This document shows positions 52,713 through 61,287 of a stretch of 64,000 nucleotides of DNA, piece after piece. This DNA comes from Thermincola carboxydiphila (GTDB lineage Bacteria; Bacillota; Thermincolia; Thermincolales; UBA2595). Made by a program: the position numbers and the translations under genes. Every line of letters starts with the position of its first letter. Positions within the stretch are counted from its first letter, which is position 1. The DNA lies in the NCBI GenBank assembly GCA_016841725.1, contig JAENYP010000002.1, forward strand, positions 30,757-94,756. Reading direction: 5' to 3'. Below the pieces are notes generated by a model, which ran no database searches, was not told the origin of the DNA, and saw only the letters and a list, made by a program, of their open reading frames with translations.

Positions 52713-53639
52713 TTACTTCGAGTATTCGATATACTCTTCAGCTGATACTGCAGCCACGGCCCCGTCTGCCACGGCCGTGACCACCTGGCGCAGCGGTGTT
52801 TGGCGCACGTCACCTGCCGCGAACACTCCCTGCCGGGATGTCTGCATTTTGGCATCAGTAATGATATAGCCGCGCTCATCAGTATCAACAAAGCCCTTAA
52901 ACAGCTCTGTTGAGGGATCTTTTCCGATGTAGACAAAGACCCCGTCAACAGCAACGGCTTTTTCCTCACCAGACTTAAGATTTTTTATCTTTACAGCTTC
53001 AACTTGTTCATTCCCCATTACATTTGTGACCACAGAATCCATGATAAATTCTATCTGGGCATTGGACTGGGCTTTTTCCTGCAGAACCTTGGTAGCCCTG
53101 AACTCGTCCCGGCGGTGAATGATATATACCTTTTCCGCAAATTTAGTAAGGTATATGGCTTCTTGAACAGAGGAATCCCCTCCGCCGACCACCGCTACTT
53201 TTTTGCCCTGGAAAAATGCCCCGTCACAGGTAGCGCAGTATGATACTCCGCGTCCCCGGAATTCTTCTTCCCCGGGAATACCCAGGGGTCTGGAAAGCGC
53301 CCCTGCTGCAATTATCACTGTTTTAGTGGCAAGGTCCCCGTCATCGGTCTTTACCTGATACCCCCCGGCAGGCATCTCTGCAATTGACAGCACATCGGTA
53401 AACTTCGGCTCAACGCCGAAACGCCTGGCTTGTATATCCATATTCATAACCAGGTCGGGACCGGTTATCCCTTCAGGAAATCCCGGGTAGTTTTCAATCA
53501 TGTCAGTTGTAGAAGCCTGTCCTCCGGGCATCCCCCTCTCTATCAGAACGGTTTTCAGTTTCGCTCTGGCTGCATAGAGACCTGCCGACAGGCCTGCCGG
53601 CCCTCCGCCAATAATTACTACATCATAATCAGTCATCAT
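52713..53639 (-). CDS. trxB: Thioredoxin-disulfide reductase
   Basis: 308 residues, the normal length. YDVVIIGGGPAGLSAGLYAA is the FAD site, GVSYCATCDGAFFQGKKVAV the redox CATC with the NADPH domain, VAVVGGGDSSVQEAIYL the NADPH site and GVFAAGDVRQTPLRQVVTA the second FAD motif. It reduces thioredoxin-like proteins with NADPH in the cytoplasm. It starts 30 bases after pxpC and lies just upstream of the ferredoxin-selenoprotein operon, whose thioredoxin-fold product is a plausible partner. AGGGGTG precedes the paired ATG ATG start. Confidence 0.95.
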   Translation of the reverse strand: MMTDYDVVIIGGGPAGLSAGLYAARAKLKTVLIERGMPGGQASTTDMIENYPGFPEGITGPDLVMNMDIQARRFGVEPKFTDVLSIAEMPAGGYQVKTDDGDLATKTVIIAAGALSRPLGIPGEEEFRGRGVSYCATCDGAFFQGKKVAVVGGGDSSVQEAIYLTKFAEKVYIIHRRDEFRATKVLQEKAQSNAQIEFIMDSVVTNVMGNEQVEAVKIKNLKSGEEKAVAVDGVFVYIGKDPSTELFKGFVDTDERGYIITDAKMQTSRQGVFAAGDVRQTPLRQVVTAVADGAVAAVSAEEYIEYSK

Positions 53640-53669
53640 GTTACACCCCTGTCCGCTTATTTGTTATAG

Positions 53670-54695
53670 CTAAGGTTTTAAACTTATGGTCACTTCATAC
53701 CGGTTCTGCCCGGTATTTTGGTGAAACCCGGTTTGTGGAGCCGTGTCCATAACCTCTGCTTCCTTATACTTATCCTCTAATATTTTGAGAGCAGCAGGTA
53801 CATCTGTTTCCATGAATCTTATCCTATCCCCCGGAACAGCCTGAGCCATTTTCCACAGGTCTGCAGTAATGAGACAACCAATCTGAGGATATCCTCCGGT
53901 AGACTGGGCATCATGCATCAGAATTACCGGTTTCCCTGTCGGCAGCACCTGAATGCTGCCCGGAGCAACCGGAAAAGACTCTGCTAATGCCTCTGTCCGG
54001 GAAATAATTATATTGTTACCTTCCAGACGGCAGCCCATTCTGTCGGACTGCCCGGTTACCATATATTCTGTTTCAAATAGTTTACAATATTCTAATTCTG
54101 AAAACAGGCTGCGGTCAATACCGGGTACTACCCTGGCAATAATTCTGCCGGAATAAACCAGTCGTCTGTTAACAGGATATCTTTTTCCAAGAATATTTTC
54201 AAGGGATAATTTTTCGATATCAGGATCGGTTTTTACCGGTAAACAGTCTCCTTTTAATAAGCATCGCCCGCCAAGGCCGCCAAATCCCCCTGTCAAAAAG
54301 GTGGACCGGCTTCCCATAACCGGCGCTGCATCAATTCCACCGGCAATTGCCAGGTAAGTCCTGCACCCCTTCCTGGGATAACCAAAACTGAGCAGATCAC
54401 CCGCACTGCACAGAAAACTTTCCCACAGGGGGGCTTCCCTGCCGGATATCCTGGGGCTCATGTCTGCACCTGTTATGGCAACAATACAATCTTTGTTAAA
54501 CAACAGACTGGGACCTGCCATGGTTATTTCCAGGCATGCCGCACCAGGCTCATTACCTACCAGTCCATTGGCAGTAATCAGAGCCCAACAGTCAGTTGCA
54601 CCGGAAACCGGAACCCCCAGGTGTCTGTTTCCAAATCTCCCCAGATCCTGCACAGTTGTCAGGAATCCCTGGTGAATAATTTCGGCTGCAAACAT
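53670..54695 (-). CDS. pxpC: 5-oxoprolinase subunit PxpC (KipA-like)
   Basis: About 341 residues of the biotin-dependent carboxyltransferase-like family: GFLTTVQDLGRFGNRHLGVP, GAACLEITMAGPSLLF, AGGIDAAPVMGSRST and LPTGKPVILMHDAQSTGGYP are the usual motifs. With PxpA and PxpB it forms the ATP-dependent 5-oxoprolinase that opens pyroglutamate to glutamate. The ATG at 54695 follows the pxpA stop by one base with GGTGAT upstream; a GTG at 54704 is the alternative. Confidence 0.93.
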   Translation of the reverse strand: MFAAEIIHQGFLTTVQDLGRFGNRHLGVPVSGATDCWALITANGLVGNEPGAACLEITMAGPSLLFNKDCIVAITGADMSPRISGREAPLWESFLCSAGDLLSFGYPRKGCRTYLAIAGGIDAAPVMGSRSTFLTGGFGGLGGRCLLKGDCLPVKTDPDIEKLSLENILGKRYPVNRRLVYSGRIIARVVPGIDRSLFSELEYCKLFETEYMVTGQSDRMGCRLEGNNIIISRTEALAESFPVAPGSIQVLPTGKPVILMHDAQSTGGYPQIGCLITADLWKMAQAVPGDRIRFMETDVPAALKILEDKYKEAEVMDTAPQTGFHQNTGQNRYEVTISLKP

Positions 54696-54696
54696 T

Positions 54697-55464
54697 TCAA
54701 TCACCCAATACTTTTGATGCCTTGACCACAGTGATATTGTTTTCTGCCAGGGCCTTGCGAATTTCTTTTAAAGCAGCCACGGCACCGGAATTGTCACCAT
54801 GAACACAGACACTGTCAACATGTAAATCTATTTTCTTCCCACCGGCAGAGGTGATTTTTCTTTCCCTTGCCATCATTACCACCTGTGCTGCAGCCTTGGC
54901 CGGGCTGTCGATTATGGCATTTCCCCCGGTCCGGCCGACCAGTGTCCCATCATCATTATAGTTACGGTCAGCAAATCCTTCCCTGATCACAATCATTCCC
55001 TGGTCCCCTGCCAACCGGGCAATTACGGACCCCGCGGGAACCATCAGGGGCAGTCCGCCCAAACCTGCGGCAGCCTCGAGTACAGCTGAAGCAGTAAGGG
55101 AATCGACCGCCGCAGTATTATAGAGAGCCCCATGAGGCTTGATATATTCCACCCGGCCTCCCAGAGAACCGGCTATTGCTGCAAGAGCGCCTACCTGGTA
55201 AATAATCATATTTTTGATTTCAGACAAGCTGTATGCGATTTCCCTGCGGCCAAATCCCTGCAGGTCAGGATAACCGGGATGGGCTCCAATAGCCACGCCA
55301 TATTGCAAGCATAAGTTTACTGTTTCACACATTTGTTCAGGACCACCGGCATGAAAACCACAGGCAATACTGGCGGAAGTTATCAGGCCGATTATTTCCC
55401 GGTCCTGACCAAAGCTGTATATGCCATAACCTTCTCCCAAGTCACAGTTTATATCTATCGAAGG
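54697..55464 (-). CDS. pxpA: 5-oxoprolinase subunit PxpA (LamB/YcsF family)
   Basis: 255 residues from MPSIDINCDLGEGYGIYSFG, with GGGGTGA before the ATG; a longer frame runs into pxpB. The family motifs SASIACGFHAGGPEQM, GAHPGYPDLQGFGRR, YIKPHGALYN and SVCVHGDNSGAV are all present. Subunit A of the cytoplasmic 5-oxoprolinase; order here is pxpB-pxpA-pxpC with trxB following closely. Confidence 0.95.
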   Translation of the reverse strand, partial: PSIDINCDLGEGYGIYSFGQDREIIGLITSASIACGFHAGGPEQMCETVNLCLQYGVAIGAHPGYPDLQGFGRREIAYSLSEIKNMIIYQVGALAAIAGSLGGRVEYIKPHGALYNTAAVDSLTASAVLEAAAGLGGLPLMVPAGSVIARLAGDQGMIVIREGFADRNYNDDGTLVGRTGGNAIIDSPAKAAAQVVMMARERKITSAGGKKIDLHVDSVCVHGDNSGAVAALKEIRKALAENNITVVKASKVLGD

Positions 55465-55492
55465 CATCCATATCACCCCGTTCTTCTCACCA

Positions 55493-56188
55493 CTATGTTC
55501 CCATCCTGACAAAACGCACCCTGTCCCCCGGTTTCAGGAGACAAGGTTCTGCCCTCTCAGGGTCAAACATTTTCATTTCTGTCCTGCCGATGATATGCCA
55601 GCCCCCAGGGGAATCATAAGGATAGATTCCGGTCTGATACCCTGCAATAGCCACTGAACCGGCTGTCACTCTCCTGTCCGGTATCTCTTTGCGAGGCAGG
55701 ACTATTTTTGCAGAGAGGCTTCCCATATAAGGAAACCCCGGTAAAAAGCCAATTGCCCAAACGTTATAAGTCTTTAGACAATGTTCACAGATAACTTCTT
55801 CAGGGGTCATGCCGAGAGCTTCTGATACTGCCTGAAGGTCGGGACCATACTCACCGCCATACCGGACAGGAATAGACATCGCCTCAGTTTCTGCCGGGAC
55901 AGGTCCGGCCTCCCGGGTTAAGCGCCTTCGGATAAAGTCTTCTGCTTCAACAGGGCTGATTAGTACAGGATTATAGTATACCCCGATACTGCTGAAACAT
56001 GGTACAATATCCGTTATCCACAGGGGCCTTTCACGGTACAGGCAAAGATAGTCCTGTTGTATTCCAGCGGTTTCCAGCTGTATCCTGTCCTCATCCTGAG
56101 GTATTGTGGAGGAGCCGCCTTTCATCTGTTTTGCGCCATATAATATGACCAGGGCGCTGTCCCCCATAAACTTGATATCTATGTTCAT
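55493..56188 (-). CDS. pxpB: 5-oxoprolinase subunit PxpB (KipI-like)
   Basis: 231 residues of the allophanate hydrolase subunit 1 family: FMGDSALVILYG at the N-terminus, SIPVRYGGEYGPDLQAVSEA, IGFLPGFPYMGSL, and SVAIAGYQTGIYPYDSPGGW. Related Bacillus KipI inhibits the sporulation kinase KinA, but in this three-gene set the 5-oxoprolinase role is preferred. First gene of the pxpBAC group. Two near-identical AATCTCTGCATATTGGA-like stretches lie just upstream (56200-56240). Confidence 0.92.
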   Translation of the reverse strand: MNIDIKFMGDSALVILYGAKQMKGGSSTIPQDEDRIQLETAGIQQDYLCLYRERPLWITDIVPCFSSIGVYYNPVLISPVEAEDFIRRRLTREAGPVPAETEAMSIPVRYGGEYGPDLQAVSEALGMTPEEVICEHCLKTYNVWAIGFLPGFPYMGSLSAKIVLPRKEIPDRRVTAGSVAIAGYQTGIYPYDSPGGWHIIGRTEMKMFDPERAEPCLLKPGDRVRFVRMGT

Positions 56189-56241
56189 TAATCCACCAAC
56201 TTAATCTATGCATATTAGAAATTAATCTCTGCATATTGGAA

Positions 56242-56279
56242 AAAAAACACCCCTTGACGTGGTCCCGCCCAAGGGGGTT
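56242..56279 (-). terminator. Terminator after the small zinc-ribbon gene
   Basis: On the minus strand AACCCCCTTG pairs with CAAGGGGTGTT and TTTTTTTT follows. Confidence 0.8.
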
Positions 56280-56311
56280 ATAAGTCTTGTTCATTTTTCG
56301 GTATATGGCTT

Positions 56312-56452
56312 TCACTGTTTTTGAGAATAATTTTCAGCAGGCATCAAACCAACATCTGTAATGTCTTTTCCACACTTGGGACAAATCCACTGGGCGCCTA
56401 TGTAAGCAGAATAAGAATATTCATTACAATACGGGCACAGCTTGGCGTTCAA
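56312..56452 (-). CDS. Small zinc-ribbon protein, 46 aa
   Basis: A TTG-started frame (GTGGTGA upstream) reads (M)NAKLCPYCNEYSYSAYIGAQ and WICPKCGKDITDVGLMPAE. CPYC and CPKC form a four-cysteine zinc ribbon or rubredoxin-like knuckle. It is followed by a strong terminator, supporting a real transcript. No specific family recognised; such proteins often bind nucleic acid or act as metal-bound adaptors. Confidence 0.65.
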   Translation of the reverse strand: MNAKLCPYCNEYSYSAYIGAQWICPKCGKDITDVGLMPAENYSQKQ

Positions 56453-56544
56453 TCATGGTCACCACTTTCCATTAAAAAATATGTTTGGGTGTATAATAAT
56501 ATCTCCCCTAAACCAGATTATATGTTTGAGGGAGGTGATTGTCA

Positions 56545-56754
56545 ATGCCTGAAGAAAATTTTGTAAAATACGGGGGCATAAAATTTACCAATAATGTATC
56601 CCCTTCCAAAATTAATGAGTATGTAAGAAAGCTGCCTGAAAATGAACGTCAATCCCTGTTTCAGGTAGTCAGAAAACTTGACGGTGAAGGCCTGATATCT
56701 CTTGACAGTGAACTTACCACAATTGATGATGAAACCATAGACTGGCAGGATTAA
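56545..56754 (+). CDS. Hypothetical acidic protein, 69 aa
   Basis: Starts MPEENFVKYGGIKFTNNVSP at an ATG nine bases after GGAGG; a TTG two codons earlier lies too close. The protein is soluble and acidic, with one helix-rich middle (SKINEYVRKLPENERQSLFQ) and the end DSELTTIDDETIDWQD. No family recognised. It is a single gene with a strong 18-bp terminator directly after the stop. Confidence 0.68.
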   Translation: MPEENFVKYGGIKFTNNVSPSKINEYVRKLPENERQSLFQVVRKLDGEGLISLDSELTTIDDETIDWQD

Positions 56755-56797
56755 TATAAGCCTACCCTTATAGACATATTAAGGGTAGGCTTATATT
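56753..56797. terminator. Terminator after the 69-aa gene
   Basis: AATATAAGCCTACCCTTA and TAAGGGTAGGCTTATATT make an 18-bp perfect stem around TAGACATA. It is symmetric and may work both ways. Confidence 0.8.
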
Positions 56798-56820
56798 AGT
56801 AAAAGTTGTCCAAAACCGTT

Positions 56821-56850
56821 TTGCACATCAGCGGTCTTTTGTTTTATAAT
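56821..56850 (+). promoter_or_regulatory. Promoter of pgsA
   Basis: TTGCAC, an 18-base spacer and TATAAT, followed 29 bases later by the pgsA ATG. Confidence 0.65.
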
Positions 56851-56878
56851 AGTATTACAACAACAAAGGAGACAAAAT

Positions 56879-57397
56879 ATGATTAATCTGCCAAATATGA
56901 TAACTGTTATCAGAATTCTGCTGGTTCCGCTTTTTCTTGCAGTATTCTGGGCTGCCGGCCCCCACAGCATTCTCTGGGGAATGTTAATATTGGCGGTGGC
57001 AGGAATAACTGATGTAATTGACGGTTATCTGGCCAGAAAACTGCATATGGTAACACCTCTGGGTAAAATTCTTGACCCCCTGGCAGATAAGCTCATGGTA
57101 ATATCTGTGATGACCTCACTGTTTATGATTGGAAGGTTTCCTTTATGGCTGGTGGTCCTGGTAATAGTAAAGGAACTGCTTCTGGTGACCGGAAGTTTAT
57201 TCATGGTTATTAGGAAACACCTTCAGGTAAGCGCCAACTTCTACGGTAAAGCTGCCACAATTGCCATTTATGCCGCCCTCTTTTTCAGCGCATTTAAAAT
57301 CACAGGGAGTTCCCTGGTAACTATCCTTGCAGGAGTTATATCAGTTATAGCCCTGAGTGTTTATGCCCTGAGTTTTGTCCGCCGCCGTACATATTAG
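56879..57397 (+). CDS. pgsA: CDP-diacylglycerol-glycerol-3-phosphate 3-phosphatidyltransferase
   Basis: 172 residues with the CDP-alcohol phosphotransferase motif DVIDGYLARKLHMVTPLGKI followed by LDPLADK. NLPNMITVIRILLVPLFLAV at the N-terminus is typical of PgsA. About five membrane helices. It makes phosphatidylglycerol phosphate, the first step to phosphatidylglycerol and cardiolipin. AAAGGAGACA precedes the ATG. It is convergent with the mazG-like gene four bases away. Confidence 0.92.
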   Translation: MINLPNMITVIRILLVPLFLAVFWAAGPHSILWGMLILAVAGITDVIDGYLARKLHMVTPLGKILDPLADKLMVISVMTSLFMIGRFPLWLVVLVIVKELLLVTGSLFMVIRKHLQVSANFYGKAATIAIYAALFFSAFKITGSSLVTILAGVISVIALSVYALSFVRRRTY

Positions 57398-57401
57398 CCT
57401 G

Positions 57402-57740
57402 CTATTCCCGGCTGCTGTCTGACTCACTTTTTCGGGTCCATCTCTCAGAATCCCGCTGCCGGTACTTTTCCATCATTTCTTTGAAGGCTGTTTCTAAATC
57501 GAGTTCCAGTGAATTAGCCATACAAATTATAATGAAAAGTATATCAGCCAATTCCAGAGCCAGGTCACCTTCGTTTTCACCTGATTTCTTTGGCTTTTGC
57601 CCATAAATATGATTCACTTCCCGGGCCAGTTCCCCGACCTCCTCAGTCATTCTGGCCAGCATTGAAAGAGGATGCCAGTAGCCCTCCTCAAACTGTCCAA
57701 TCCATTGATCAACCTCTTGCTGCATATCCCTGATTTCCAA
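57402..57740 (-). CDS. MazG-like nucleotide pyrophosphohydrolase
   Basis: 112 residues from a TTG with GGGAGG seven bases upstream. The all-alpha NTP-PPase pattern is present: ARMTEEVGELAREVNHIYG (EEXXE) and LELADILFIIICMAN (EXXD). This is the short MazG/YpjD-type form, which hydrolyses NTPs or dNTPs, perhaps removing modified nucleotides. Monocistronic, facing pgsA; the two stop codons nearly touch and no terminator separates them. Confidence 0.85.
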   Translation of the reverse strand: MEIRDMQQEVDQWIGQFEEGYWHPLSMLARMTEEVGELAREVNHIYGQKPKKSGENEGDLALELADILFIIICMANSLELDLETAFKEMMEKYRQRDSERWTRKSESDSSRE

Positions 57741-57807
57741 AGTACTACCTCCCCAGACATATCGTTAACAATATCGTAAATCACTCCGGCTCTTTTGTAA
57801 ACATTTC

Positions 57808-58275
57808 TCAGTGATATGCTCCAAGGTATTTGTACAATGCTATCACAGTGTACCGCCCGCGTTGGTCATGAACCCTGGCAAACCCCCTGGGTACTATCAG
57901 CAGGTCCAGATCCCTGAGGGTAAAATCCCTCGTCTCCACAAGGAAATACCCTCCACTGGCCATATTGGCAGCAATTGTATCCATTACTTCTATTCTCTTA
58001 TTTGAGTCTATCAGGTTTAGGACAAAGGTACATAAAGCTATATTTGCATCCAGGCTGAGATCTTTTAGTTCATCTGCAAATAAAAGGCTCAGCCTGGGCA
58101 GGGTTTTGCTTTTTATCCTGCCAGGCAGGTCAACAGCATAAACTCTATACCCTCTCCTGTGCAGATAAATGGCATTGCGGAGATTCCCTGATCCGTAGTC
58201 GAGAACGGTCTTCTTCTGTAGTCTCTCAAATAGGGGAAGGTATCGGGACAGGCTGCCGGCAGGCGCCGTTAACAT
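57808..58275 (-). CDS. Class I SAM-dependent methyltransferase-like protein
   Basis: 155 residues. VLDYGSGNLRNAIYLHRRGY is methyltransferase motif I and YRVYAVDLPG motif II; IALCTFVLNLI and GGYFLVETRDF are motifs IV and V. The substrate is not evident, and the protein is short for the class, with most of the C-terminal substrate region missing. GGGTGG precedes the ATG. It lies 68 bases upstream of the mazG-like gene on the same strand, which may share its transcript. Confidence 0.75.
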   Translation of the reverse strand: MLTAPAGSLSRYLPLFERLQKKTVLDYGSGNLRNAIYLHRRGYRVYAVDLPGRIKSKTLPRLSLLFADELKDLSLDANIALCTFVLNLIDSNKRIEVMDTIAANMASGGYFLVETRDFTLRDLDLLIVPRGFARVHDQRGRYTVIALYKYLGAYH

Positions 58276-58482
58276 ATAACCACCCGCTTTTGTACATCTT
58301 TTTATTTTTATTCTTTTATAATCAGCCGGACAATATACCCGAACATTGGTTATTGTATTCTATCCTGAAATTTCTGCAGAGGTTACGTGGAAAAAAAGTA
58401 AGAGTTCAAAGATAGCCCTCTATTTTGCTGGAATAGCTTAATGTAAAGGACTGCTTGTTTTTGAATATAAAAATGTTATCAG
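58276..58482. other. Short gap before palindromic element C
   Basis: About 200 A+T-rich bases without a credible frame or known structure. Confidence 0.4.
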
Positions 58483-58598
58483 ATAGGGGTAGATGTGTTC
58501 CGGAAGGATGAGTCTGACGTCAGCCGGCCCACGAGCGCTCTGCGCAAGTGGCTAGCCGGCTGAGTTGTAGCCATCCGGAGGAACACATCTACCCCTAT
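58483..58598. repeat. Palindromic element, copy C (most complete)
   Basis: Outer arms ATAGGGGTAGATGTGTTCC/GGAACACATCTACCCCTAT (19 bp, perfect), middle stem GGATG/CATCC and inner stem CAGCCGGC/GCCGGCTG are nested. The left loop AGTCTGACGT is shared with copy A. Stems differ from copy A by paired changes. Confidence 0.82.
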
Positions 58599-58640
58599 AT
58601 TAATCCAACATTTTTGCGTCTCAAAAACAATGCAGTCCTC

Positions 58641-60983
58641 TTACCACTCAATATCAAAAGCATAAGGTTCCTGTCCCATCAGGACATCATTGGTAGATCC
58701 CATGATAACCATAGCTGCCCCTTTCTGGCTGTCCATGGGTTCCAGAAATATCACTCCCCTGGCTTCCTGATTGGGCTGGAGCTGAACTATGGAAGCGAAC
58801 TCCTTACCGTAATTACCGTTTTGCAATTCTTTAAAGTCTAGCCCCGCCTGTTTGCCAACAGTATTTGTCAACACCAGGAGTTCGTCTGAAGTACCCATAT
58901 TCTTCATCTGTACATAAAGCCTTGTTTCCCGGTCGGCAAATTCAATCTTTTCCAGGTGGACAACCTTATTGCTTTGGGTAACCGTTTTATCAGGGTAAAT
59001 AGTATATTTTGCCGGAGCAAGTATTGACCACGGGTCTTCGGTACCTTCCACTTTATCGGCAACAATAAGCGGTATCTCTTCATTTCCGTTCACCCTCATA
59101 ACATGCTGGATGCTGCCGGTAATTTCAATGAAATTGGAAAACTTTAGTACAGAGTGAGGCTGGTTATAACTGACGATAATATCCCTGGTTTGCGCTTGGC
59201 CGCCAACTCCTACAGATACAGTAAACTGGGTGTTATTCTTATCGATTTCCACCAGCTTTTCAATTCTGCCGACAAGATTAACCGGCAGCCCCATATAAAG
59301 TTTAGGGTTATCAAATAACAACTGCAGGTTTTCGTTGTTAAACCCGTATTGTTTAGTGAGCAGTACGTCCTGTGACAGCTGCCTGGAATCCTTAAATCCC
59401 TGAACTGCCAGAATACTTGTAAATACAAGCAGACTTATCAGAGTAATGGTTGTAAACACCTTGCGCTCAGACCTGAAAGCTGCCCTGACATGCCTGGGGA
59501 GGTATTTAAGCCATGTTTTCCGGCCTACTTTGACTGCTAACCTCCCTGTATGCAGTATTTCTTCAATTGCTTTTAGCATTTCAGCCACATTTTTGAACCG
59601 GTCATCGGGATTCTTCTCCAGAGCCTTGATAATTACGTATTCCATGTCCCCGTTTAATTCTTTATTGTAATGCCCTGGAGGCTCAGGTTCTAAATGTGAA
59701 ATTTTCTTTATGATTTCTCCGATATACTCTCCGTCAAAAGGCAGCCTTCCGGTGACCAGGTAATAGAGAAGCACACCCAAGGCAAAAATGTCACTTTTTT
59801 CCGTCACCGGCTGCCCGGCAATCTGCTCCGGCGACATGATTATTGGAGTTCCGGCGCCTGTACCTTCCATGGTAAGTTTAGTGGAGTTTTGGATTTTAGC
59901 TATACCAAAATCAGCGACCTTTACCTCCCCGTCATGAGAAATCAGGATATTAGACGGTTTTAAATCCCGGTGAACAACCTGTTTTTCATGTGCATATGAA
60001 ACCCCGGAACAGATATCTTTCATAATCTCAAAGGCCCCGCTCACGGAAATATCATTGCCTTTTACGTATTCATCCAGTGATTGTCCATCAATATACTCCA
60101 TAATAATGTGGAGTTCACCTGACTTTTCATAATAGTCATATACCCCCACAATATTTTCGTGTTCCAATTCTGAAGCTATCTGGGCCTCACGATAAAAACG
60201 ACTGATCATGCTATGTTCGGACCGGTCCAACAGGGAAACCCGCTTGACTGCAATTTCCCGGTCAAGTTTAAAATCAAAGCCACGGTAAACTGAGCCAAAA
60301 CTGCCGCGGCCAATTTCTTCAAAAAGTTCATAGTGATCAGCAGCGCTTTCACTAAACTCCTGCAGCTTGTCCACCGAATAATATACAGTCTGGTCCCTCT
60401 GGTCTTCGGGAACAACCAGTTCAGCCATTCCGTAAATTTCTTCGTCTGTATATTCCGCTCCCTCTCTGCGGTTAATAAAATTAACAAGCTCTGCCAATTC
60501 CAGAATCTTTACCCTGCCGATATAACCCGGTTTAGTGAACTCCATTTTAGATATGTCGATATCCTCGTGGACAAAGACAACAACAGAATAAACCTTGATA
60601 TTCATTTTGTTGTCATTTTCGTACGCCCACCGGGAACCAAGGTAAGACTTAATCACTTTGGCATACTGGTGGACCTGGTTGGCGGGATTACCGATCTTCA
60701 CCTTGCGGTGCTTGCCCGATTTCCGCCTTTCCTGAACCCAGTTGCCCATTATCCCGCCATTGATCTGTCCCTGCATATTTTTAGTCTCGACTACAAAAAC
60801 ACCGTTTGGCCCTATCACAATATGGTCAATATCATAGGTAGCCCCATGATAGTATATTCTTGGGGAATTAAGAATAACATACCGGTCCGAAAGATTCTTA
60901 GCAAGAAACCCGGACACCTTTTCTTCCCCCGGCTGCCCGTAAACCCCTGAAATTATTGAGACTTTTTTTAGAACATTACCCAT
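58641..60983 (-). CDS. Membrane Ser/Thr protein kinase with N-terminal NERD nuclease-like domain
   Basis: 780 residues. Residues 12-125 form a NERD domain (GATYDIDHIVIGPNGVFVVE with the restriction-like D51/D53 and E66-T-K68). The Hanks-type kinase spans about 218-475: GRGSFGSVYRG, K247 in IAVKRV, HRDLKPSN (D340), ADFGIAK, and SPEQ near 386. A membrane helix at 510-527 (FTTITLISLLVFTSILAV) is followed by 250 extracytoplasmic residues of beta-rich sequence unlike PASTA domains. So nuclease-like and kinase parts lie inside and a sensor outside. GGTGGGA precedes the ATG. Single gene; no phosphatase is adjacent. Target unknown; defence or envelope stress are guesses. Confidence 0.9.
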   Translation of the reverse strand: MGNVLKKVSIISGVYGQPGEEKVSGFLAKNLSDRYVILNSPRIYYHGATYDIDHIVIGPNGVFVVETKNMQGQINGGIMGNWVQERRKSGKHRKVKIGNPANQVHQYAKVIKSYLGSRWAYENDNKMNIKVYSVVVFVHEDIDISKMEFTKPGYIGRVKILELAELVNFINRREGAEYTDEEIYGMAELVVPEDQRDQTVYYSVDKLQEFSESAADHYELFEEIGRGSFGSVYRGFDFKLDREIAVKRVSLLDRSEHSMISRFYREAQIASELEHENIVGVYDYYEKSGELHIIMEYIDGQSLDEYVKGNDISVSGAFEIMKDICSGVSYAHEKQVVHRDLKPSNILISHDGEVKVADFGIAKIQNSTKLTMEGTGAGTPIIMSPEQIAGQPVTEKSDIFALGVLLYYLVTGRLPFDGEYIGEIIKKISHLEPEPPGHYNKELNGDMEYVIIKALEKNPDDRFKNVAEMLKAIEEILHTGRLAVKVGRKTWLKYLPRHVRAAFRSERKVFTTITLISLLVFTSILAVQGFKDSRQLSQDVLLTKQYGFNNENLQLLFDNPKLYMGLPVNLVGRIEKLVEIDKNNTQFTVSVGVGGQAQTRDIIVSYNQPHSVLKFSNFIEITGSIQHVMRVNGNEEIPLIVADKVEGTEDPWSILAPAKYTIYPDKTVTQSNKVVHLEKIEFADRETRLYVQMKNMGTSDELLVLTNTVGKQAGLDFKELQNGNYGKEFASIVQLQPNQEARGVIFLEPMDSQKGAAMVIMGSTNDVLMGQEPYAFDIEW

Positions 60984-61091
60984 GCTGGTCCCACCATTGC
61001 CAGATTTGTTATAAATTTAAAATATCAAGTCCGAAACTGTTCAAGCATTCTACATCCTGCTGTATAAATCCTCCTTGGTATTTTTCCCATC

Positions 61092-61120
61092 TTGACATTG
61101 CCCTTGATTTCAGGTATATT
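61092..61120 (+). promoter_or_regulatory. Promoter of tRNA-Arg
   Basis: TTGACA (61092-61097), 17 bases, TATATT (61115-61120), then the tRNA 24 bases on. Confidence 0.85.
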
Positions 61121-61144
61121 AATTATTGTTCCATTAAACTAAAT

Positions 61145-61219
61145 GCGCCCGTAGCTCAGTGGATAGAGTACAGGTCTCCGGAACCTGGAGCGTAGGTTCG
61201 ATCCCTACCGGGCGCACCA
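61145..61219 (+). tRNA. tRNA-Arg (anticodon CCG), CCA encoded
   Basis: Acceptor stem GCGCCCG/CGGGCGC, D arm GCTC...GAGT, anticodon stem CAGGT/ACCTG with loop CTCCGGA giving anticodon CCG, T arm GTAGG-TTCGATC-CCTAC, and a genomic ACCA end. It reads CGG codons. A near-consensus promoter precedes and a perfect terminator follows, so it is a single-tRNA unit. Confidence 0.97.
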
Positions 61220-61262
61220 TAAACTAAACAAAACACAGCTTAGTTTGACCATCTTTAATTAT

Positions 61263-61287
61263 AAAAGCGCCGTAACGGCGCTTTTTA
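61263..61287. terminator. Terminator after tRNA-Arg
   Basis: AAAAGCGCC-GTAA-CGGCGCTTTTT, a perfect stem with T-run; symmetric, so it may also end the small gene on the other strand. Confidence 0.88.
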
